Of a DNA stretch of 30,946 bases, positions 17,931 to 28,299 are shown piece after piece (position 1 is the stretch's first letter; each line of letters opens with the position of its first letter). The notes below the pieces were generated by a model that did not search any database, had not been told where the DNA came from, and saw only the letters and a program-made list of their open reading frames with translations. Source of the stretch: Gnetum montanum (Eukaryota > Streptophyta > Gnetopsida > Gnetales > Gnetaceae). The DNA is taken from the NCBI GenBank assembly GCA_015680685.1, contig MNCI01002245.1:1743-32688 (forward strand), read 5' to 3'. The position numbers were made by a program, and so were the translations under genes.

Positions 17931-18352
17931 TTCTACAAAAAGATTTGACATAGAAAGTCCACTCATCTATTTATAGATTGTTGGACAAGAGCCATGTAGA
18001 GCTCTTCTTGACTCTGGTTCTAGAGTTAATCTCATCTTCCATGACATTTATAAGGCTTGGAACCTACCACCTCTTAAGAAGAGCAACATCCATTTAGAAT
18101 TAGCAGATCAGTCAATTACTATCCCTCTAGGATTAGTAGAGGACATTGTGACCATACTTTGTGGGTGGTCCTATCCTGCTAATGTTTTGGTAATCAAGGT
18201 GGAGTACTACAAAAGTGACTTCCCCATCATCATGGGAAGAGCCTGGTTAGGCATAATTGATGCATGTATCTATATAAGGGACCTATCTTTAGAAATATCC
18301 AAGGAAAATGAGCTAGGAAAAATTGAGAAGAAGCATATTCTATGCATTGTGT
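17931..18352 (+). pseudogene. Aspartic protease of element B
   Basis: In one frame: LIYLQIVGQEPCRALLDSGS, with the catalytic Asp-Ser-Gly at 18010-18018 intact; ADQSITIPLGLVEDIVTIL near 18100; DFPIIMGRAWLGIIDACI near 18217, the family's distal strand motif; then LSLEISKENELGKIEKK to TAG at 18352. The last 200 bases have a counterpart on the minus strand in element D. There are few stops inside, so this is one of the better preserved domains. Confidence 0.8.
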
Positions 18353-19193
18353 AGAGTGATAATAGGTGTAATTGCATGTAAAATATTTGGTCAATCAAGA
18401 CTACATACATTAATGCATGCAATTAGTATGCATAAGAAATTAATATTCAAAGGTGTCTATATGCAGTAGCCACAAAGCAGGAGGGCACCCAATGGTTGAT
18501 GGCTCACTCAGATAGCAACATAATATGCATGGAGATAACTAAGAGACTAACTTATGCATATGTTGAAAGCATGAACAAGATTGAACAAGTTCATTCCCAA
18601 CTTTCTAATGAAGATGATGATAACTGTTGGGGAGAGCTAGAAATCCTAGATGACTTCAAGTAGGAGCCTGTAGAGCTAAAAAATTTACTAGCTAATATGC
18701 AGTATGCATTTTTAAAGAATGGTAAACTGGTCATAATTAATGCCAAACTTGCTCCTAAATCAAAAGTGGTGAGGAAATGGTCAATAGCCTTTGCTTGGTC
18801 ATATCCAGAGCTAATAGGAATTGATCCAATGATATGCCAGCATCACATCTACATTGACCTAGCCATGAAGCCTAGAAGGAAGCTGCAAAGATGACTAAAT
18901 CCTAAATTGAAGCAAATAATCAAAGAGGAAATTAAGAAACTCCTCAAGGTGGGGTTTATCTATCCAATTGTTGATAGTGAGTGGGTTAGTCCACTCGTAA
19001 TTGTACCAAAGAAGGATGGCAAATGACGGGTTTGCATCAACTTTAGGTTGTTGAATATGGTAACATTTAAAGATTACTTTCCTTTACCATTTGTAGATCA
19101 AGTGTTAGACACCATATTTGGGCATTATTATTATATCTTTTTGGATGGTTATAGTGGCTATAACCAAATCCATATTACACTTGAAGAATAAGG
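18353..19193 (+). pseudogene. Pro-RT linker and 5' half of reverse transcriptase of element B
   Basis: Linker motifs: EGTQWLMAHSDSNIICME near 18481, CWGELEILDDFK near 18628 and AFLKNGKLVIINAKL near 18706. RT starts near 18880 with IIKEEIKKLLKVGFIYPIVD, SEWVSPLVIVPKKDGK, VCINFRLLN and FLDGYSGYNQIHI near 19140. It ends before the catalytic YxDD region, where sequence joins element E. The TGA near 18892 (QR*LNP) is also present in element D, at a site that reads Arg in relatives, so it is either shared ancestry or repeated CpG loss. Confidence 0.75.
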
Positions 19194-19195
19194 CA

Positions 19196-21110
19196 TGGCT
19201 TGTTGAGCTTCATGGAGAAATGGGCTATTGAACATAGTACCCATATTGATCTAGTTGCCTATAAGGGTACTACTATCTTAGTGGTGGTATTCCCCATGGC
19301 TATGGTTGGTGCCACTATTGGTATTACTCATACAATTGTGGTGGAGCATCACTTAGGTAGTTAGCTTCTTGTTGTTGGTGGAACTACCTCAAATTTCCTT
19401 GAGGATAAGGTAATCATTTGGGTGCTTACCTCCTTTCTACTCACAGATTCAACATGCACATCCTAGACTCTTGTAAGTGTGACACCAAAGGGAAAATCCC
19501 TTAGGATGGTCATATTAATAAATGTCACATCCACCATCATCATTAGAGTTTATCTCCAAAAATTCTTTTGCTACAGTAGCTTTGCCCTTACCTCTTTGGT
19601 CCACACATTTAGCTTCTTTCTACCTCCTACAATCATGATCACTATTTCACTCTTTGGATTCCTTAGCAATCTTCATAGCAGTTTGGAACTTCTTATCCAA
19701 AGAGTTTCATAGTTTATCAACATTTTTCAAAATACTAGAAATAGATTTTTGAATGGGCAAGGTTTTCTTATTCACTACTTCATTAAGTGGTAACTCCTCC
19801 TCATCACATAATTAGACTTCCATTTTTTTAATGGAAGGATATTTATTATATTCTTCTACATTTTTATTTTTTTTTGAAACTCACCTTATTCTTTTGCTAC
19901 CTACTTTATTAGCCTTTGGATCTTATGAGCTCTTAGTTTGGACAATCTCCCTTAGGCATAAACCCCAAGAGTTTTTCTAGTTTCTGCTGTGAGCCCATCT
20001 ATGATGTGGTGGAGTTGTTCTCTCTAAGAATAATCATGGCCAAGGCATTGATGTAAGAGAGAATAATATCTATCCATGAAGGCATCTAAGGGTTTATGTG
20101 TTTCCTATTTCTAGCCTTGGATTTTCCTTTTTAGATTGGACACTCTAGAGTACGTTTGGTATTGATCATTAAATAGGTCCAACATGGTACTCCATTTGCA
20201 AATGGATTTTAGCTCCTATGATCAGACTAGCTTTCTACTTCTTTAATGAATGTCCTAGGAAATAGCTTGAGTTTTTGCTAATCATTTTCAATGTTCTACA
20301 AGGCATAAGCATCATGGAAATCTTGTAGATGTGTTTGCAGATCAGAGTTATATTTCCCTCAAATCTAGGAATATTTTTCATGTTTAAGCTCTTAATCTAA
20401 CTATCTTTCACATGCCTAGTTGGGATCTTGACTACCTCTACACCAAAGGCTCATCATCATCATGATTTCTTGTCATCAATGATGCCTTCTAGTACCCCTT
20501 CGTTCATTATGGTCTTGCTGGTCACCTCCATCATAGTTCTTCCTTTTATGGTGTCTTTTAGAATTAGAAGAAGAGGAAGAAGAGGATGCATATGAAGAGG
20601 GAAAAGAAGAAGGATGACTTCCACCACCATGGTGTCTACCAATTTCCATTCCATTTTCATGGCCATATTTGTTGGTTTTCTTATCATCTTGATGCTTTAT
20701 TGATCTCTTACCTTCACTACCATCTTTTCTTGAACCTAGATAGTTGATAGTAGATGGTAGATTTAGGGCCAAAACCCCATCATCAGTAACAAGGGATGGG
20801 AAATTTTCATGTTGAGAGATCTTAGAGGAAGGATCCTCATTGTTGTCTTGGTTCAATAAGAATAATGGATTAGTAAATTATTTCCCCTTCATAACCTCAA
20901 GATGCTTCTCCTGGTGTTGATCTTGCTTGCATTATGTTTTAGTGGGACGATAGTCTCGATAGTCATAGTCATGCATAACATGCTCTTCTTGAAGATTGTG
21001 GATGCCTAGCTTCTTAAGAATTTGAAGTAGCATCATGGGCATAGATCGATTGAGAGGCATTACAACATTGCCTTCCATGTCACGCCATTGCAGTTTCTTG
21101 TCCTGATGTA
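19196..21110 (-). pseudogene. gag of element E
   Basis: The N-terminal part is open in one frame from about 21110: LQWRDMEGNVVMPLNRSM, then HDYDYRDYRPTKT, an acidic stretch from an ATG at 20856, a Ser/His/Arg-rich region with a run of Ser near 20580, ending 20476. The capsid-like part follows (LQTHLQDFHDAYAL near 20330; LKLFPRTFIKEV near 20265; REQLHHIIDGL near 20010; GRLSKLRAHKIQ near 19930). Stops are frequent from there on. The left end breaks within the linker at 19196. An upstream ATG at 21218 followed by a GTGAGT could mark a spliced leader exon. Confidence 0.65.
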
Positions 21111-21218
21111 GGCTAAATATGAAGTTAGGTATTTACTCACCTGAATGAGTATATACCATTTGCATTCCTATGGAACTAGTGGTTTGACATCATCACACCT
21201 ATGAGAAGAAGAAGACAT
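19196..21218 (-). mobile_element. Athila-like element E fragment (minus strand)
   Basis: Inverted relative of element B, covering its gag and part of the linker. Homology to B runs up to the junction near 19195 and covers about 1.2 kb (B 16255-17490; E 20440-19196), roughly three quarters identical by eye. Beyond the region shared with B it adds the gag N-terminus lost from B. Confidence 0.7.
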
Positions 21219-21359
21219 TTTATAGCAAATGAAATAACTAGTGTGCTTTTGTAATTATATAATTAAAAATGATGTCGACCTTGGGGTTCATCCAATGATA
21301 TTAATAATATTTACTAATCCTAGATAGTGCAGGTTTCAACAAAAAAGGTCCTCAACAAT

Positions 21360-21600
21360 GGTACTAATGATGAGCAGCGAGGTACCCCTATGTCCAACCA
21401 TATGAATCACAAAGCATTCACATGTGATCTAGTTGAATTCTATGGACTCTATAGTTTCCAGTGCACTAGTTTTTTAGGAAGTAAACTTTATGTTGAAGAC
21501 ATTTGTTATCTTTCCAACTCATTTGTGAAGCTTAAGGGTATGGTTTAAGTGTAATTGAGGCACATGATTTTTGTCATTTTATATTTTATGATTTTCATGC
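21360..21600. repeat. LTR-like direct repeat, copy 1
   Basis: Matches 24118-24340 in the same orientation. Shared blocks include GAGGTACCCCTATG, GAATCACAA, ACACATGATCT/CACATGTGATCT and TAATTGAGGCA(C/A)ATGATTTTT. The two copies flank the F integrase fragment about 2.76 kb apart, as LTRs or duplicated insertions would. Confidence 0.6.
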
Positions 21601-21919
21601 TTAAAATAAACAAGATAGAGAATAAAGTAATTTAATACCTACTTTAATATCACAACGTGAGATGTCATACCATAGGCATAATGAATTCTTGTGTGTAATT
21701 GATGATTAGAGTGATTATTAGCCTTCTTATCCAAGATTCAAACCGAGTCTAGACCACGTTTTAGTGACATCACATTGTTTCATTTCTTGGATTTACAATT
21801 ATAAGACTACTACTATTGCAAATAGTATTACCACTTGGCATATTATCCAAGGGAGGAGTATATTAATTGCACTTATCATTATTATTATTAATAATTTGAG
21901 ATTCCTAAGCAGCCACCTA

Positions 21920-21950
21920 CCTTTAAGCATGGCTAACATGTCTTTCTAGT
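21920..21950. repeat. 31-base motif, copy 1
   Basis: CCTTTAAGCATGGCTAACATGTCTTTCTAGT-type motif (minus: ACTAGAAAGACATGTTAGCC...). Copies 2 and 3 are at 22019-22049 and 26101-26131. See the findings for interpretation. Confidence 0.6.
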
Positions 21951-22018
21951 GGGACCCCCAGAAATTTATTTTCTGTATGGATTTTATTTTTATGTATGTT
22001 GATCTTACTAGAGGAATA

Positions 22019-22049
22019 CCTTTAGACATGGGTAACATGTATCTCTAGT
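22019..22049. repeat. 31-base motif, copy 2
   Basis: Differs from the copy at 26101 at only a few positions (core ATGGGTAACATGT identical), although the surrounding sequence is not alignable by eye. It lies about 750-850 bases downstream of the F integrase on the minus strand. Confidence 0.6.
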
Positions 22050-22779
22050 GACATGATAAGGAAACACTTTATTGTACTCTTTCATTTTTCATTAGATCTA
22101 CAAGGATATAATACATTGTTGACAACAAGATAAGACACATAGTAATAATCCAAAAAAATCCACAAATCCCCTTGGTGTCAAACCCTTTACATTCCTACTT
22201 GGTTCTTCAATTGTTGGTCTACGCATAATGATCACAAGTTTATTCTTAATTTTATTATTATAAGAATATCATTATAACCATGGTAAGAACTTCTTATTGC
22301 TAGAATGGTTGGATGGATATTGTGGTCTCACTATATAAATAATCAGTTAATTATAATTGATAAAATAGAAAAATATTCACCTTATTGGGACTACATCTTG
22401 CCTTATTTGATGTGTTTTATTAGAAATTTGACAAACATATGTACAAGTAAAATGAAAACAAAACATGATAAATTAGAAAAGATACAAAAAATTAAAGAGA
22501 TAAAAAGAATGAAAAATTGTAAAAGAATTGGAAAATATCGAAGAATGTCAAAAATTTAGGAAATGAAAATGTATAAAAGAAAACAAAAATATAGCATGAG
22601 AACAGAGAAGGTAATAAGTGGAAAATTTCAGAGATACCTACATATCCTATTGGACAACTGCACAACTATGGTTCAGATCAGTCAATTAGAAAAGTGAGTA
22701 AAAAGAAGACATTCAGGCATGTTGGTTAGAATCTTCAATGGAATTAGGATACTAGTGGTATGGTTTGATATACTGGATG

Positions 22780-24110
22780 TTTACCGGTATGCGCTTATGT
22801 GGGTTGGATGGATGGTGAATATGCATGGCACTCGAAGGGAAAGCTTCCTAAACGATATAGGATCCCTCTCAAAGCATTTGAAACTTGGCCTTTTGATGGA
22901 TATGATTGAAATTATAATAGAGGATCTTGTCATCTAGCTGTATTAATACTTTCCTTAGACAAGCATCGTGCCTAGGATTGGAGTAGGTCTTATGGACCTC
23001 ATTTCTTGTAAGTGCTACTAACCTATTCTCTTCTAATAGATTTAGATTTAGTAAGCACTCTCTTTGGGGTATGCTCAATTTTAGGTCAAGTTGGCTAGTA
23101 ATAGCTAGAGTTTGAAGCTCTTCCTAGATTGGTAGCATGGGTAAGTTATCATAAACTAGCTCATATGGTGAATAACTGATGGGTAATTTTCACATTGTTT
23201 GATAAGCCCATAGAGCATCATTCAACTTAGTACTCCATTCCTTCCTAAATCTACTAACTTTCCTGGTTAATATTCTAGTGATCTCATGGTTAGTTACTTC
23301 TGCATGATGATTGGCTTTGGGATGGTATGGTGTGGTCAACTTGTGTTTTACCTCAAGCTTTTGCATGAGCTTCTTAAAAGTAGCACTAGTGAAATAAGTC
23401 CCATTATCAGAAATAAGTAGTCTTCGTACTCCAACCTGGTTCATCAAATGTTGTTGAAAAAACTTGGTAGCTATTTTAGCTATACAATCCTTAACTGCTT
23501 CTTCCTCTACCCACTTCATGAAATAATCCACAATCACAATTATATAAGCCTTCCCATTTAACATTGGTGTGATGGGGCCAATAAAGTTAATTCCTTATAT
23601 ATCGAATGGTTCTAGAGGTTGTATCAATTACTATGATCCTTCATTTTTGGCCATCATTCCTCTATATTTTTGGCATCTCTCACAATACTATTTAAAGATA
23701 TGGACATCCTAGAATAATGTAGGCCAAAAGTAGTTTGCCATCATTGGTTTTAATGTTATCCTACATCTTGCGTAATGGACACCACATGGGTTGTCATGTG
23801 CATCTTATACGATTTGTAATTGATCACATTTTAATATGCACCACTGGCCTAACTCATCTGCATTGATCTTGTAAATATTTCTATTTATTTCCATGTATCT
23901 TTTCACCTTATGAAGAAATTTCTCGTTTTGTTTCTTGCTTCATTTAACAAGAAGTTCTTGCATTGTTAGATAAGTTAAAGAATTAGTTGTCCATGACACT
24001 TTTGTTTAGTCTATAGGCATTACTATCTTAGTAAATAAGTTTTCATCAAGGAATTGGTCTGAAAAAGGTTCTACATGATCTTTTGAGTCCCATTTGAGTC
24101 TCAACAAGTG
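22780..24110 (-). pseudogene. Integrase fragment of element F (Athila-like)
   Basis: It starts at the tail of an RNase H domain (NHLLRLKWDSKDH near 24110). A zinc region follows with H-H-C-C (AHDNPCGVHYA; CERCQKYRGM near 23670). The catalytic core is open for 124 codons (23564-23190): IVDYFMKWVEEE (Asp), ISDNGTYFTS (Asp) and NHHAEVTNHEI (Glu), so D-D-E is intact. The C-terminal part continues with KEWSTKLNDALWAYQT, then an open stretch 23078-22869 (DDKILYYNFNHIHQKAKFQM). The fold would catalyse strand transfer. The 5' end is lost at the junction with an LTR-like repeat. Fewer stops than D suggest it is somewhat better preserved. Confidence 0.8.
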
Positions 24111-24117
24111 ATTAGTT

Positions 24118-24340
24118 GATGAGTGGTGAGGTACCCCTATGTAGAACCATACGAATCACAAGCATTTACACATGATCTGGTCAAATTCCATAGACCTTAA
24201 GTTCCTAAGAACACTAGTTCTAGGATGTGAAATCTAATCATGACAATTGTTGTCTTCTCAACTATACTTATGGAGCTTAATTGTATGGTTAAGTATAATT
24301 GAGGCAAATGATTTTTATTATTTTATATCTAATTTATCTA
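24118..24340. repeat. LTR-like direct repeat, copy 2
   Basis: Partner of 21360-21600, about 70 percent identical by eye. It begins immediately where the F coding sequence stops (near 24110), which supports a truncation or insertion junction there. Confidence 0.6.
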
Positions 24341-24438
24341 CAATTAAAAACAAGTTTAAACTTAATTTATGAAGCACTTTAACTAATCTAATTACTAATT
24401 AATAACTTGCTATCCTAACTTAAGTATCTGGTCCCACT

Positions 24439-24667
24439 TTTCATGCACATCCTAAACACGTATAACGTTGTTGGGTTACCAAATGTTAAGTGTTCTTAGG
24501 ATTACCAAGAGTCATAGACATGTTCGAAGTGGTTGTACTTATGTACTTAATTAATTTTTATTTAATTGAACTAACTTACCTTAGCTTAATTACTTGGGAG
24601 CATTAAAGGAAATTTCATAAACATTAAATGCATGAATAAAATATTTAAGCTAGCTAAGGTGCCACAA
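24439..24667 (+). repeat. Left arm of a perfect 229-bp inverted repeat
   Basis: Base-by-base comparison with the reverse complement of 24932-25160 shows 229 of 229 matches. The arm ends exactly at an N (24668). It contains AGCTAGCT and AT-rich sequence but no ORF. Confidence 0.85.
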
Positions 24668-24931
24668 NCATATGGGGTCCCTAGATGCAATGTCAGTATC
24701 CAATATCATATGATATGTGTTGGCTCATAAATATAGCGCTTGGACACATAGTTTCCATATAGTTTTTGTCATATCATAGCAGAGCTCTTATAATTTCTTT
24801 TCTCCAAAGTTGGAATATTTTCCAAAGTGTCCATAGTAGGAGTCATTGAGTGTAGGGATCTTTATTCGAACACTATTATACCTAAGTATGGTAGTGTGTG
24901 CAGCAATAAAAATGAGCTTTCTAATCAAACC

Positions 24932-25160
24932 TTGTGGCACCTTAGCTAGCTTAAATATTTTATTCATGCATTTAATGTTTATGAAATTTCCTTTAATGCT
25001 CCCAAGTAATTAAGCTAAGGTAAGTTAGTTCAATTAAATAAAAATTAATTAAGTACATAAGTACAACCACTTCGAACATGTCTATGACTCTTGGTAATCC
25101 TAAGAACACTTAACATTTGGTAACCCAACAACGTTATACGTGTTTAGGATGTGCATGAAA
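24932..25160 (-). repeat. Right arm of the perfect 229-bp inverted repeat
   Basis: Exact reverse complement of 24439-24667, ending exactly at an N (25161). The 264-base spacer between the arms (24668-24931) has no recognised feature. Because both arms stop at Ns, an assembly join is a real possibility. Confidence 0.85.
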
Positions 25161-25364
25161 NTTTATATTGGCTAGGTTTTGATTATAGTGGATTGATTCT
25201 ATTAGTAGTGTTAGTAGGAAGACTGAAAAATAGGGTGAAATGGATAAGTGATTCATTATTAAATTCTGAAAATTCTAACCATGATGAAATGGTTAAAGAG
25301 GATGTAGGAGTCTACAACAATAAAAAGATGAGTTTAGGAAAAAATATTGTGAAGATGCACACAA

Positions 25365-25715
25365 TTGGATGTTATTGATGCGACATGCAAAAAAGATTTA
25401 ATTGTGAAAATGTCTAAGGGTAAAAAATTCAACTAACCCAACCAAAAGGTACGCAAGTAGGTCCTCCCCAAAATAGGCACAAGTCCTTTATTGCCCTTAC
25501 ATAACTTGAAACCAAGGAGTCCATGGGTTCTATGGAAGTTATTGGATGTTATTGATGTGACATGAAAAAAGGATTTAATTGTGAGAATGTTTAAGGGTAA
25601 AAAACTCAACTAACCCAACCAAAAGGTATGCAAGTAGGTCCTCCCCAAAACAAGCACAAGCCCTTTATTGCCCTTACATAACTTGAAACCAAGGAGTCCA
25701 TGGGTCCTATGGATG
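25365..25715. repeat. 178-bp tandem duplication
   Basis: Two units start at 25365 and 25543 (TTGGATGTTATTGATG), period 178, roughly 90 percent identical. Most differences are transitions, for example GATGCGAC versus GATGTGAC and GGTACGCA versus GGTATGCA. No ORF spans them. Confidence 0.8.
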
Positions 25716-26994
25716 ATTAATGGTTATGAAAAGTTAAGTACAAAAACTTGGAAGAAATTACCTAAGAATTTTGACATATCAAACTAAGACATTGAACAAG
25801 AAAACAAAACTGCTAGTGAGGTGAGACATGAAAAACATAGATGGATGTGAGAGAGAGTGTGTGGAATGGAGTTTCTGATTAAGGTCACATGAAGTCCCTT
25901 GTGAATTTTATGGTTAAATGACCTTATAAAATCTATCCTTAGTCTAGATCAAAATAAACTACATTCAGTGACTTTGCATTGCCATTCTAAGACCAGTCCA
26001 TGCCCTTGAGACACACGAGTGCTCACATAGAATAACCACCATTCCTTAGTGAAGAAGAAAAGAGAAGTAGAAAGCAAGAAAGGGCCTTAGTTAGAGGGGT
26101 CCTTTAGGCATGGGTAACATGTCTTTCTAGTCCTATAACCAATGCTTGTAGCCCATTTATTGTGTTTAAGAGATGTGCTTTGAATTTCCATTATCTTTTT
26201 TTTATGATAGAAACCACACCATGCAAAGACTTATTTAACTTCCTATTATTGGTTGACACAAAATGGTAAGAAATCCATGAAAACACACATGCACTCAAGT
26301 AAGCAGAAAGGTACAAAGAGTATCAAGTCTGCTTAAAGTCACACCCTATTCAAACCTTCAAATCCTTTTCAAGTTTGAAAACTACCAAGGTCACAAGTTC
26401 TTTAAAATTTTATTAATGGAAAAGGGACCTCATACTCTCAAAACAAGGAAAACCATAGAGCTTGTGGATGGGTGGATGTTATGGAGTCACTACCTAATGC
26501 ATAAAAAAAACCATGTCTCAGTTATCAATAACAAAATTTAAAGCTAGAATCCATACACCAACATCAAATAACTAAATAACACATACCCACATCAAACAAA
26601 CCACATTGTACCCAGTTGGCAATAAGGCACATTATTATTAAAACATAATAATAAAATCACATCCACATAAAGGAAAATATACAAAAAATTGTAAAATATT
26701 TAGGAAAAATAAAATGTACTAATGATGTTGTAAAATAAAAATTTTGAAAAAATTAATAACATAAAGACAAGAAGGTGTAAGATAAAGAATGTGTAAAATA
26801 AAAAGTTGTTAAAAAATAACAATGTCTAAAACAAAAAGATGGAAAAACTAAGGAGCCTCTTATATATAGTTAGCATGGATGACCATCTCCTCCATGACTA
26901 AGTTGAAAGAAGGAGATCTAAAAGATTAAGCATGGTTTTTCATCATATGAGGCATTTGTTGCATTAACTTGCTTAGGCTTATGGAAAGATTTAA
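25716..26994 (-). other. Non-coding 3' region of element D, LTR-like
   Basis: No gene is seen. On the minus strand, after the D integrase, come a TATA-like box (complement of 26861-26868), a T-rich degenerate simple stretch (26675-26860 on the plus strand is A-rich with repeated GTAAAATAAAAA-like words), and further on the 31-base motif (26101-26131). The sequence plausibly holds the 3' non-coding region and LTR of D, but I cannot fix LTR ends. Confidence 0.35.
26101..26131. repeat. 31-base motif, copy 3
   Basis: CCTTTAGGCATGGGTAAC followed by ATGTCTTTCTAGT. It lies about 900 bases downstream of the D integrase on the minus strand, the same relative place as copies 1 and 2 after F. Confidence 0.6.
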
Positions 26995-28100
26995 CTAGTT
27001 GTATGTTGACCAACTACTTCTTGTCTAGGCTTTAAGTTTTGTAGATCAACATGGCCCTAGAAGGGAAAGTTTTGTAAATGATATAAGGTCCTTCCCACAA
27101 TGTCTGGAACTTAGTTCGTTGAGGTACATGTGTGGGGTTATAGTAGAGGACCTTATCTCCTAGTTGAAATTTGACTTTCATAATTTTAAGGTCATGGAAC
27201 TTTATGTTAAATGCCTTGTGCAACTCATTAGATGATAGGGCCACCAATCAATTTTCTTTTAGCAAGTTGAGATTCATTAATCTTTTTTTTTTTGTGTGCT
27301 AAAATTAAGTCAAGGTTAAGGACATAGGCTATTGAAAGTGTATAGATCTCAAATTGAATAGGGAGTGTTGGAAGTTTTTTTTACACCAACTCATAGGGAG
27401 AATGACCTATAGGGAGTTTCCATGTCTAACACTAGGCCCAGAGGCCATCATTGAGTTTTGTACTCCAATCTCTCCTATATTTGCTAACAATTCTTGTTAG
27501 GATCTATATGATCTCCCTATTTTTAACCTCAACTTGACCATTGGCTTAGGGGTGGTAGGGTGTTGTTAGTTTATGTACAAACCCCAAGCATTGCATAAGC
27601 TTCCAAAAGATAGTGCTTGTAAAGTGGGTTTCATTGTTAGAAATTAATGCACATGGCACACCAAATGTTTTTACAACATGTTGTTGTACAAATTGAGCAA
27701 CAATAGAGGGTGTATAGTCAATGCTGGCTACTACTTCTTCCCATTTCGTATAATAGTTAATAACGGCTATGATGTATGCCTTTCCATTTAACATGGATGT
27801 GATAATACCTATGAAGTCAATTTCCTAGATGTCAAAAGGTTCTAGTGGTTGAATCCAATGTTGAGGTCTCTCCATTCGAGCAGTCATTCCATAATCTCAT
27901 TGGCAGCATTCATAAGAGTAGATAAATTAGTGAGCATCCTTGAGAATTGTTGGCCAATAATACTATGCCATTAGGATTTTAAAAGCCATGTGTTCCTAGT
28001 GTAGTGTCCCCAATAAGGACCCTCATGAACATCTTGGAGAATGCATAGTTGATCAGCATTAAGGAGACACCATCAAACCAAGCCATCTGCACACATCTTA
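26995..28100 (-). pseudogene. Integrase of element D with both catalytic Asp changed
   Basis: The zinc-domain region is degenerate near 28000-27870. The core is open from 27794: MLNGKAYIIAVINYYTKW, where the first catalytic Asp is Asn (codon 27758-27756); ISNNETHFTS, where the second is Asn (27638-27636); then TPYHP, TAA, ANGQVEVKNREI with the Glu retained. The C-terminal piece 27247-27032 (QLGDKVLYYNPTHVPQRTKF) is open. Compared with F, both changes are single G-to-A transitions in the coding strand. Strand transfer would be abolished even if stops were read through. Confidence 0.8.
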
Positions 28101-28299
28101 TAGAGGTGTCCATTGATCTCTATAAAGCATTTCAGTTGGTGAAGAAACTATTGTTTCTTTTGGTTGTCCAATGCTTATGGCATCTATTGAGTAAGAAGAT
28201 AGGTAAGAATGTCATCATACCATTTAGGCTAAATGGCCAATTATTCAATTATAGCCTTGACAAAGAGGAGTTCATCAAGAAATAGATCAAATAGTGAGC

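Larger units (their letters stand above)
16255..19193 (+). mobile_element. Athila-like element B, truncated at both ends
   Basis: Gag, a Pro/Gln/Tyr/His-rich linker, aspartic protease and the first half of reverse transcriptase lie in order on the plus strand. The left end is the insertion point of element A. The right end is an abrupt break in RT at about 19193, where sequence switches to an inverted relative (element E). The family matches elements D and E in the same window. Confidence 0.75.
21219..22780 (-). other. LTR/leader-like non-coding region between F integrase and E gag
   Basis: AT-rich sequence without a gene. It contains the direct repeat copy 21360-21600, two copies of a 31-base motif (21920-21950, 22019-22049), a short ATT run near 21876-21894, and an A-rich (T-rich on the minus strand) simple stretch 22440-22610 just after the integrase. 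Short ORFs on the plus strand are low-complexity chance frames. The order fits 3' non-coding plus LTR of one element leading into the gag of the next, but LTR ends are not definable by eye. Confidence 0.4.

Noticed and set aside
19479-19712. Plus-strand ORF resembling the minus-strand ORF at 16966-17172
   Set aside because: Their similarity is real but arises because both are complements of the gag genes of E and B, which are inverted relatives.
22305-22559. Lys/Ile-rich plus-strand ORF of 84 codons
   Set aside because: It falls in an A-rich simple-sequence stretch downstream of the F integrase; its composition is explained by base content.
14579-24600. Shared TAATTACTTGGGAG between the A 3' region and the inverted-repeat arms
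   Set aside because: Only 14 bases match and the flanks do not align, so a common origin is not supported.
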